Source: Burkholderiales bacterium
Lineage (GTDB): Bacteria > Pseudomonadota > Gammaproteobacteria > Burkholderiales > Burkholderiaceae_C
Direction: 5' to 3'
Assembly: GCA_028868825.1 (NCBI GenBank)
Contig: JAGWTU010000008.1
Coordinates: forward strand, 62,001-126,000
Length of the DNA stretch: 64,000 nucleotides
Shown: piece after piece, positions 58,243-64,000 of the stretch
Numbering within the stretch: position 1 is the first letter of the stretch
Layout: each line of letters starts with the position of its first letter
The notes under the pieces: generated by a model
Databases searched by the model: none
Told to the model about the DNA's origin: nothing
The model's input: the letters and a program-made list of their open reading frames with translations, nothing else
Made by a program: the position numbers and the translations under genes

Positions 58243-59640
58243 TCAGGGACGGGGCCAGGGCGGCAGCGGCGCGCGCAGGCGCTCGAAGGCGCGGGCGACG
58301 CGCAGCACGCCGAGGTCGTCGTGGCGCCGGCCGGCGATCTGCAGCCCGATCGGCAAGCCTGTCGTGCCCTGCGCGCAGGGCAGGCTGATGGCCGGCTGCT
58401 CGCTCATGTTGTACGGCAGCGTGTAGGCGATGTGCTCCATCGCGCGCAGCGGATCGTTCGTCGGGCTGGCCCAGTCGGCGGCAAAGGCCGAGACCGGCGC
58501 CACCGGCGAGATCACGAAATCGAACGGCGCGCAGGCGGCCACGGCGGCGTCGCGCAGCGCGGCGATCTGGCTGTAGCCGTGGAAGACCTCGGCGGCGCTG
58601 AAACGCGCGCCGGCGGCCACCCATTCGCGGATATAGGGCAGGACACGCTCGCGCCGCGCCGCCGGCAGCGCCGAGATGTCGAGCCACGAGCGCATGCGCC
58701 AGAACAGGTTGATGCCGTCGGCCATCGTGCGCGTCGTGAACGGCGCCAGCGGCTCGACGCGCGCACCCGCGGCTTCGAGGCGGTGCGCGGCGTCGCGCAC
58801 CGCGGCGGCGATCTCGGCGTCGCAGTCGAGCCCCCAGCCGGCGTCGAGCAGCAGGCCGATGCGCAGGCCGCGCAGCGTGTCATGCGGATCGGCGCCGGCC
58901 GCGCACCAGTCGAGGTCCTGCGGCGGCAGGCTCGTCGCGTCGCGCGCATCGGCTCGGGCGAGCACGCTCATCGCGATCGCCGCATCTTCGACGCTGCGCG
59001 TGATCGGCCCGGCGACGCGGCCGACATAGGGCGGGCGGATCGGCACGCGGCCGTTGCTCGGCTTGAAGCCGACGACGCCGCACCAGTCGGCGGGCAGGCG
59101 GATGCTGCCGCCGATGTCGGTGCCCAGGTGCAGCGGGCCGTAGCCGGCGGCAGCGGCGGCGGCGGCGCCGGCACTGCTGCCGCCCGGGTTCTTCGTCAGG
59201 TCCCAGGGGTTGCGCGTCAGCGCGTGGAAGCTCGACAGTCCCGACGAGAGCATGCCGTAGTCGGGCATCGTCGTCTTCGCGACGAGGACCGCGCCGGCCT
59301 CGCGCAGGCGTGCCGCGGGCGGGGCATCGTCGGCCGCGGGCACGAGTTCGGTCGCCGCCGTGCCCAGGGGCAGCGGCACGCCGCGGGTGGCGATGTTCTC
59401 CTTGATCGTCACCGGCACGCCGTCGAGCGGGCCGAGCGCATCGCCGCGCAGCCAGCGCGACTCGGATTCACGCGCGGCGGCCAGTGCCGCATCGGCATCG
59501 GCGGCCCAGGTGGCGTGCAGCCGCGGCTCGCATTGCGCCATGCGGTCGAGGACGGCGCGCACGACCTCCACCGGCGAGCACTCGCGCGCGGCGTAGGCGC
59601 GCGCCAGCGCGGCGGCGCCGAGTTCGTGCAGCGCCGTCAT
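58243..59640 (-). CDS. Amidase (amidase-signature family)
   Basis: A 465-residue serine hydrolase with the Ser-cisSer-Lys triad: Lys in LDGVPVTIKENIATRGVP (about 77-94), cis-Ser in NPGGSSAGAAAA and the nucleophile Ser in GTDIGGSIRLPADWCGVVGFKPS (about 170-192). The C-terminal PAISLPCAQGTTGLPIGLQIAGR (about 425-447) is the usual closing motif. It hydrolyses a cytoplasmic amide of unknown identity. It lies downstream of the peptide-type ABC importer on the same strand and could process an imported substrate. ATG at 59640 is preferred over the longer frame. Confidence 0.93.
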   Translation of the reverse strand: MTALHELGAAALARAYAARECSPVEVVRAVLDRMAQCEPRLHATWAADADAALAAARESESRWLRGDALGPLDGVPVTIKENIATRGVPLPLGTAATELVPAADDAPPAARLREAGAVLVAKTTMPDYGMLSSGLSSFHALTRNPWDLTKNPGGSSAGAAAAAAAGYGPLHLGTDIGGSIRLPADWCGVVGFKPSNGRVPIRPPYVGRVAGPITRSVEDAAIAMSVLARADARDATSLPPQDLDWCAAGADPHDTLRGLRIGLLLDAGWGLDCDAEIAAAVRDAAHRLEAAGARVEPLAPFTTRTMADGINLFWRMRSWLDISALPAARRERVLPYIREWVAAGARFSAAEVFHGYSQIAALRDAAVAACAPFDFVISPVAPVSAFAADWASPTNDPLRAMEHIAYTLPYNMSEQPAISLPCAQGTTGLPIGLQIAGRRHDDLGVLRVARAFERLRAPLPPWPRP

Positions 59641-59643
59641 CGC

Positions 59644-59714
59644 CTCAGTGCCGCCCGGCCGTTCCGAAGGCACTGAGCGCCCCCTTGGGGGGGCAGCGAA
59701 CGAAGTGAGCGTGG
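59644..59714. repeat. Inverted-repeat intergenic element with poly-C/poly-G hairpin
   Basis: CTCAGTG (59644-59650) and CACTGAG (59671-59677) form a 7-bp inverted repeat, followed by a GCCCCC-TTGG-GGGGGC hairpin (59679-59694) and a purine-rich tract ending GTGGGGG. Elements with this CCCCTTGGGG pattern recur between genes in several Burkholderiales, as I recall; this is not checked here. It lies in the gap between the amidase and the ABC binding protein. Confidence 0.45.
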
Positions 59715-59724
59715 GGGTTTCATT

Positions 59725-61218
59725 TCAGGCCCAGCTCAGCGCCGCGAGGTCGTTGGCCATGATCGGCGAGCTCGTCCACAGCCCGCGCAGCGCGCGCCGC
59801 CGCACCGCCACCTGGGCCGGGTTCCAGATGAACGCGTTGACGGCATCGTTGGCGAGCTGGCGCTGGATGTCGCGCCACAGCCGTGCCTTCTCCTTCATGT
59901 CGTCGGCGACGCCCAGCGCGCTGACGAGACCGCGGAATTTCGCGCTGTCGTAGCCGAAGTAGTAGTTCGGTTCGGTGTAGGCGGTGGCGTAATCGAGCGG
60001 CTCGACATGGTTGATGACCGTGAGGTCGAAGCGGCCCTTGAAGGCGCCGGACAGCCATTGCGCCCATTCGACGTTCTCGATCTTCGCGCGCACGCCCACC
60101 TGCGCCAGCATCGCGGCGACGATCTCGCCGCCCTTGCGCGCGTAGTTCGGCGGCGGCAGCGTCAGTGTCACGTCCAGCGGCGTCTTCACGCCGGCCTCGC
60201 GCAGCAGCGCGCGGGCGCGCGCCGGGTCGTAGGGGTAGACGCCGGTGAGGTCGAGATAGCCGAGCACCGTGGGCTCGAAATGGCTGCCGATCGGCCGCCC
60301 CAGCCCTTCCTCGGCGCCGGCGATGAAGGCCTTGCGGTCGATCGCATGGGTGATCGCGCGGCGCACGCGCACGTCGTCGAAGGGCTTGCGGCGGTTGTTG
60401 ATCGCGACGATGCCCTTGCCCGAGGTGCTGCCGACCTCGACCGCGAAGCGCGCATCGGCGCGCAGCTGCGCCAGCGCCGCCGGCGCGCCGAAGCGCGGGA
60501 AGGCGTCGATGTCGCCGGCCAGCAGCGCCGCGACCTGCGCCGCGGGGTCCTCGATGAAGCGGAACACGACGCGGCGCAGCGGCGGCACAGGCGCGCGCGC
60601 GCCGTCGCGGCGCACGAGCGTGATGCTCGAGCCGCGGGCCCAGTTCTCGACCCGGTAGGGGCCGGTGCCGACCGGGCGCGTCGCCGCCTGCTCGGCGCTC
60701 GCCGGGTGCAGGATGACGGCGGTGTTCTCGCCGAGCCGGAACGGGATCAGCGCGTCGGCATGGTCGAGCTGCAGCGTCACATGGTGGTCGTCGACGATAT
60801 CGACGCTGCGCAGGTTGTCGAACAGCGCGCGGCGTGCCTTGTTCGTGCTGCCGGCGGCGCGCGCGCGGTCGAAGCTGAACTTCACCGCGGCGGCGTCGAA
60901 GGGCTTGCCGTCGGCAAACGTGACGCCCTTGCGCAGCAGGAAGTCGTAGCGCAGGCCGTCGTCGCCGACGGTCCAGTTCTCGGCCAGCAGCGGCAGCACC
61001 GAGCCGTCGGCAGCGATCTTCGTCAGACCCTCGAGGACGTTGTAATGCACGACCTCGCCGATCGCCGCCGCGGCGGCCACCGTGGGGTCCAGCCCCGTCG
61101 GTTCGAGCACCATGCCGAGCACCGCGCTGTCCTTGGCCGGCGCGGCGCGCAGCCACGCGGGGCCGAGCGCCAGCGTCGCCGCAAGCAGGGACTGGAATTC
61201 GCGTCGGGCCAGGGTCAT
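59725..61218 (-). CDS. ABC importer substrate-binding protein (peptide/nickel type)
   Basis: A 497-residue SBP family 5 protein. An N-terminal twin-Arg-like/Sec signal (MTLARREFQSLLAATLALG, about 1-26) leads into the DppA/OppA-like fold: VLEPTGLDPTV, VVHYNVLEGLTKIAADGSVLPLLAENW (about 50-78), GVTFADGKPFDAAAVKFSFDRA (about 98-119), RPVGTGPYRVENW (about 170-182), RVRRAITHAIDR. It likely binds a peptide, opine or similar solute in the periplasm. Two ATPase genes lie upstream on the same strand; permease genes are missing. Confidence 0.92.
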   Translation of the reverse strand: MTLARREFQSLLAATLALGPAWLRAAPAKDSAVLGMVLEPTGLDPTVAAAAAIGEVVHYNVLEGLTKIAADGSVLPLLAENWTVGDDGLRYDFLLRKGVTFADGKPFDAAAVKFSFDRARAAGSTNKARRALFDNLRSVDIVDDHHVTLQLDHADALIPFRLGENTAVILHPASAEQAATRPVGTGPYRVENWARGSSITLVRRDGARAPVPPLRRVVFRFIEDPAAQVAALLAGDIDAFPRFGAPAALAQLRADARFAVEVGSTSGKGIVAINNRRKPFDDVRVRRAITHAIDRKAFIAGAEEGLGRPIGSHFEPTVLGYLDLTGVYPYDPARARALLREAGVKTPLDVTLTLPPPNYARKGGEIVAAMLAQVGVRAKIENVEWAQWLSGAFKGRFDLTVINHVEPLDYATAYTEPNYYFGYDSAKFRGLVSALGVADDMKEKARLWRDIQRQLANDAVNAFIWNPAQVAVRRRALRGLWTSSPIMANDLAALSWA

Positions 61219-61282
61219 CGTCGTCTCCCGGGCCCGGTCGGCGGGCCCGTGACGCCATTCTGCGCGATGCCGTGGCCGCCTT

Positions 61283-62038
61283 CTATGGCGCCGCCTCGAC
61301 GAGCGCGCGCGTCGCCGCATGACCCGGCGCGCGGAACAACTCGCGCGGCGCGCCGCGGTCGACGATGCGGCCGCGCTGCAGCACGACGACCTCGTCGCAG
61401 AGCCAGTCGACGACGGCGAGGTCATGGCTGATCAGCAGGTAGCTCACGCCCCAGCGTTCCTGCAGTTCCTGCATCAGGTTGAGCACCTGCGCGCGCACGC
61501 TGACGTCGAGTGCGCTCACCGGCTCGTCGGCGACGATCAATTTCGGCCGCGTCACGAGCGCGCGCGCGATCGCGATGCGCTGGCGCTGGCCGCCGGAGAA
61601 CTCGTGGGGATAGCGCGCGCCGTCGGCGGCGCGCAGCCCGACGGCGGCGAGTGCCTCGAGCGCGCGCTCGCGCTGCTCGCCGCGACCGGCCTCGGTCAGC
61701 AGCGCCATCGGCTCGGCGACGGTCTGCAGCACGCTGCGGCGCGGGTCCAGCGAGCCATAGGGATCCTGGAACACCATCTGGAAGCCCGCACGCGCGCGGC
61801 GAAGCGCCGCCGGCGCGAGGCGCCGCGGGTCCTCGCCCGCGTGCAGCACGCGGCCGCGCGTCGGCGCGTCGAGCGCCATCACCAGCCGCGCCAGCGTGCT
61901 CTTGCCCGAACCCGAATCGCCGACGACGCCGAGGTTGCGGCCGGCGGCGAGCTCGAAGCTGACGTCGTCGAGCGCGCGCAGCGGCGGCCGCGCGTAGTCG
62001 CGTCCCAGGGCTTCGACGGCGAGCAGCGGCGCGTTCAT
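61283..62038 (-). CDS. ABC importer ATPase (DppF/OppF-like)
   Basis: A 251-residue ABC ATPase: Walker A GDSGSGKSTLARLVM (about 40-54), Q-loop FQDPYGSLDPR, signature FSGGQRQRIAIARAL (about 146-160), Walker B LIVADEPVSALDVS and H-loop LLISHDLAVV. The Q-loop sequence is that of the OppF/DppF group. It overlaps the second ATPase by ATGA, and the substrate-binding protein gene follows 64 bp further on. It lacks the C-terminal oligopeptide domain that the DppD-like partner has. Confidence 0.93.
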   Translation of the reverse strand: MNAPLLAVEALGRDYARPPLRALDDVSFELAAGRNLGVVGDSGSGKSTLARLVMALDAPTRGRVLHAGEDPRRLAPAALRRARAGFQMVFQDPYGSLDPRRSVLQTVAEPMALLTEAGRGEQRERALEALAAVGLRAADGARYPHEFSGGQRQRIAIARALVTRPKLIVADEPVSALDVSVRAQVLNLMQELQERWGVSYLLISHDLAVVDWLCDEVVVLQRGRIVDRGAPRELFRAPGHAATRALVEAAP

Positions 62039-63000
62039 CGAACGATGCGCAGGCACGCGGCGGCATGTCCGGGCGCGACGACGACGGCCGGCGGCACGGC
62101 GGCGCGGCAGGCCTCGACGGCCTCGGCGCAGCGGTCGGCGTAGGGGCAGCCCGGCGGCAGATCGGCGAGCGCGGGCACGCTGCCGGGGATCGTCGGCAGC
62201 CTGGCGCCGGCGCGATGGGCCTGCGCGCCCAGCCGCGGCCGCGCCGCCTGCAGCGCGCGCGTGTAGGGATGCGCGGCGCGCGCGGCCAGCGCCGCGGTCG
62301 GCCCGGCTTCGACGATGCGGCCGCCGTACATCACCATCAGCTCGTCGCTGTGCTCGGCCATCAGGCCCAGGTCGTGGCTGATCAGCAGCATCGCCATGCC
62401 GTCCTCGCGCACGAGTTCGCGCAGCAGGCCCAGCAGCTCGCGCTGCAGCGTCGCGTCGAGGGCGGTCGTCGGCTCGTCGGCCAGCAGCACGTCGGGCGCG
62501 CAGGCCAGCGCGATCGCGATGCCGACGCGCTGGCGCTGGCCGCCGCTGAGCTGGTGCGGATAGGCGTCGAGCCGCGCGCGCGCATCGGCCAGCCGCACGC
62601 GGTCGAGCAGCCGCAGCGCCTCGGCGCGCGCCGCCGCCGTGCCCAGGCCGCGATGCAGGCGCAGCGGCTCTGCGATCTGGCGCGCGATCGGGTGCAGCGG
62701 GTTGAGCGCCGTCATCGGCTCCTGGAACACCATCGCGATGCGGTCGCCGCGTAGCCGGCACCAGGCGGCCTCGTCCTGCACGAGCAGCTCGCGTTCCTGG
62801 AAGCGGACAGACCCTGCCGCGCGCGCGCCATCGGGCAACAACCCGATCAGCGCCAGCGCGGTGAGAGACTTGCCGCTGCCCGATTCGCCGATCAATCCCA
62901 ATGTGTGGCCGCGCTGCAGCGCGAACGAGAGGCCGCGCAGCGCCTCGACCTCGCCGCGCGCGCTGCGCAGCGTGACATGGAGGTCGGTGACGGTGATCAA
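62035..63000 (-). CDS. ABC importer ATPase (DppD/OppD-like), TTG start
   Basis: A 321-residue ABC ATPase: Walker A GESGSGKSLTALALI (about 38-52), Q-loop FQEPMTALNPLHP, signature LSGGQRQRVGIAIAL (about 149-163), Walker B LLADEPTTALDAT, H-loop LLISHDLGLM, and a C-terminal oligopeptide-type Cys cluster (GCPYADRCAEAVEACR, about 284-299). The only start consistent with the N-terminus MITVTDLHVTL is TTG at 63000, since no ATG or GTG is available. A nine-codon frame beginning with GTG at 63023 ends in TGA overlapping this TTG. Confidence 0.92.
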   Translation of the reverse strand: MITVTDLHVTLRSARGEVEALRGLSFALQRGHTLGLIGESGSGKSLTALALIGLLPDGARAAGSVRFQERELLVQDEAAWCRLRGDRIAMVFQEPMTALNPLHPIARQIAEPLRLHRGLGTAAARAEALRLLDRVRLADARARLDAYPHQLSGGQRQRVGIAIALACAPDVLLADEPTTALDATLQRELLGLLRELVREDGMAMLLISHDLGLMAEHSDELMVMYGGRIVEAGPTAALAARAAHPYTRALQAARPRLGAQAHRAGARLPTIPGSVPALADLPPGCPYADRCAEAVEACRAAVPPAVVVAPGHAAACLRIVR

Positions 63001-63323
63001 TGCGGTTCGTCGGAGTGGGTCACGCGACGATAACGGAGCCCGCGGATGTGCCGAGGCCGAGGTGGAGATCGGCTGCGAGCTCGAGCAGCGCGGCGCATGG
63101 CTGGCTGACCGCGCGCAAGCTCGGCGACATCGCGATCGCCACCGCGGCGCAGGAGAGCTGCCTCGCGCGGCACGGCACGCCGCGCGATGCCCGCGAACTG
63201 CTGCCGGTGCTGGATATTCCGCCGCTGCCCTGCGGGCTCGCCGTGCAGCGCGCGATCCGCGGCGACCCGGTCGTGCGTCGCGGCTACGACTTCCTGGCCG
63301 CCGCGATCAGCAGATCGAGATAG
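63000..63323 (+). pseudogene. Unresolved 107-codon frame, possible gene remnant
   Basis: The plus-strand frame from 63000 has a plausible protein-like second half (HGWLTARKLGDIAIATAAQ; LPVLDIPPLPCGLAVQRAI; DPVVRRGYDFLAAAI). The last part resembles the end of a LysR-type substrate-binding domain, but there is no HTH and the N-terminus is low-complexity. It is antisense-adjacent to the DppD start and overlaps the CYTH gene's end by 40 bp. It is either a decayed regulator or chance coding in GC-rich DNA. Confidence 0.3.
63023..63044. repeat. 22-bp repeat, copy 1
   Basis: This 22-bp stretch recurs at 63814-63835 with a single A/G difference, in the same orientation, 791 bp apart. On the minus strand each copy lies just before a gene start (DppD-like and CYTH) and contains TATCGT, a weak -10-like hexamer. 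Confidence 0.6.
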
Positions 63324-63808
63324 GCGGGGGCGATGCGCTCCGCGTCGGCGAGTCCGAGCTCGGCCATCAGCGCTTCGGCGATGGCAGCGCCCTCGGCGTC
63401 GGTCTGGGCGTCGCGCAGCACGACCTCGAGTTCCATGAAGTCGCCCAGGTCCTCGACGCGGTCGACATGGATGCGTGTCTGGCCGACGATGAACAGCCAG
63501 CGCCGCTTGCGCACGCGGCCGCGCAGGCCGCAGCCGCGCGCCAGCGCCTCGCGCAGTGCCGCGGGGTCGGGCACGGCGACGCGCACGTAATCGCTGGCCT
63601 TGGCGGCGGCGGTGTCGGGCCGGTCGTAATGGATCAGCTCGGCGCTGCCGTCGGCGAATTCGCGCAGCTTCAGCCGACCCTGCGCCACGTCGAAGAACGT
63701 GTCGTCCTGATCGATGACCTCGGGCCCGGCGCCGGCGGCGCTTGCGGCCCGCGGCAGCAGCGATTCGACATCGGCGATGCGTGCCTTGATCTCGATATTG
63801 CGTGGCAT
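63284..63808 (-). CDS. CYTH-domain protein (class IV adenylate cyclase-like)
   Basis: A 174-residue CYTH tunnel-fold protein. It has the N-terminal NIEIKARI (about 3-10, the E-x-E-x-K signature), DQDDTFFDVAQGRLKLRE (about 32-50), a middle RVRKRRWLFIVGQTRIHVDRVEDLG (about 97-122) and FMELEVVL (about 123-130). Family members include class IV adenylate cyclases and thiamine triphosphatases; activity cannot be assigned. ATG at 63808 fits the family start, and the second 22-bp repeat copy lies just upstream. Confidence 0.88.
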   Translation of the reverse strand: MPRNIEIKARIADVESLLPRAASAAGAGPEVIDQDDTFFDVAQGRLKLREFADGSAELIHYDRPDTAAAKASDYVRVAVPDPAALREALARGCGLRGRVRKRRWLFIVGQTRIHVDRVEDLGDFMELEVVLRDAQTDAEGAAIAEALMAELGLADAERIAPAYLDLLIAAARKS

Positions 63809-63813
63809 GGTCG

Positions 63814-63835
63814 CGCGACGATAGCGGAGCCCGCG
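63814..63835. repeat. 22-bp repeat, copy 2
   Basis: The partner of the copy at 63023-63044, differing at one position. It starts 6 bp before the ATG of the CYTH gene on the minus strand, so it probably overlaps that gene's promoter. Confidence 0.6.
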
Positions 63836-63860
63836 CGTCGCCGCCACTGGCCGCGCCGCG

Positions 63861-64000
63861 TCAGCATCGGGTGACGACGATCTCGAGGTACTCGGCCGGG
63901 ACGACGAGCGAGCCCGCGCCGGCGACGTTGAGTTCCTCGAGCAGGCCGGTGATCTCGCGCTCGAGCGCGGCGGCGCCCTCGGCGTCGAGCGCGGCGAAGG
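63861..64000 (-). CDS. Partial gene at the window edge, methyltransferase-like tail
   Basis: Only the last 45 codons are present. The peptide ends EREITGLLEELNVAGAGSL followed by VVPAEYLEIVVTRC. The FNVA(x)nGTMVVPSEYLEVVI-like ending is, as I recall, common at the C-terminus of class I SAM-dependent methyltransferases in this group, but the catalytic part lies outside the window. It runs on the same strand as the CYTH gene, 52 bp upstream. Confidence 0.45.
   Translation of the reverse strand, partial: FAALDAEGAAALEREITGLLEELNVAGAGSLVVPAEYLEIVVTRC

Overview
The window is about 64 kb of very GC-rich chromosome with dense, short-gapped genes. Gene content points to a betaproteobacterium of the order Burkholderiales, probably near Rubrivivax, Leptothrix or Comamonadaceae. 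The evidence is a PHA-granule protein (PhaM), a DUF3567 protein, a TorF-porin/glnK/amtB block, the proteobacterial-type GshA, a stand-alone N-terminal MetH module and a full atpIBEFHAGDC operon. I see no rRNA, tRNA, CRISPR, phage or insertion sequence. The taxonomic call is inference from gene content.

Layout. 1-1 kb: the end of an aminotransferase coupled to a PhzF-family gene. 1-7.4 kb (minus): a sensory cluster of LuxR-type response regulator, FecR/LysM periplasmic protein, CHASE2-PAS histidine kinase, an unknown protein and a second, atypical LuxR-type regulator. 7.5-11.6 kb (plus): cytochrome b561, then aldose 1-epimerase, SMP-30 lactonase and GlpD. 11.6-13.8 kb (minus): DsbD. 14-21.2 kb (plus): the F1Fo ATP synthase operon, ending in a clear terminator, then PPK2. 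22-28 kb (minus): a methyltransferase, a membrane Ser/Thr kinase, two TPM-domain proteins and LemA. 28-31.5 kb (plus): hemE and priA, separated by 353 bp of lower-GC sequence with nested inverted repeats and a perfect DnaA box.

31.5-40.6 kb: comM (minus), then torF-glnK-amtB (plus) behind a near-consensus sigma-54 promoter with an exact NtrC site about 90 bp upstream, then gshA, kup and a homocysteine methyltransferase module. 40.6-46.8 kb (minus): a membrane protein resembling a degenerate MHYT domain, a GGDEF-EAL protein, a tandem AAA+ ATPase, DUF3567 and DUF3108 proteins. 46.9-55 kb (plus): a degenerate FAH-like protein, a membrane-anchored aspartic protease, a TraB/GumN protein, PhaM, then a FIST sensor translationally coupled to glcD-glcE-glcF (glycolate oxidase). 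55-64 kb (minus): H-NS-type protein, MtfA, OsmC, a TTC38-like TPR protein, an amidase, a peptide/nickel-type ABC importer (binding protein and two ATPases, no permeases), a CYTH-domain protein and a truncated gene at the edge.

The clearest working units are the ATP synthase operon, the nitrogen-controlled torF-glnK-amtB operon, the FIST-glcDEF unit and the two-component/FecR/LysM cluster. The least explained elements are the sensory cluster, the pseudo-FAH protein, the bacterial tandem AAA+ protein, the hemE-priA intergenic region and a set of start codons with no Shine-Dalgarno and a -10 box 6-10 nt upstream (candidate leaderless mRNAs). Gene starts were adjusted by hand where the longest frame ran past the conserved N-terminus.
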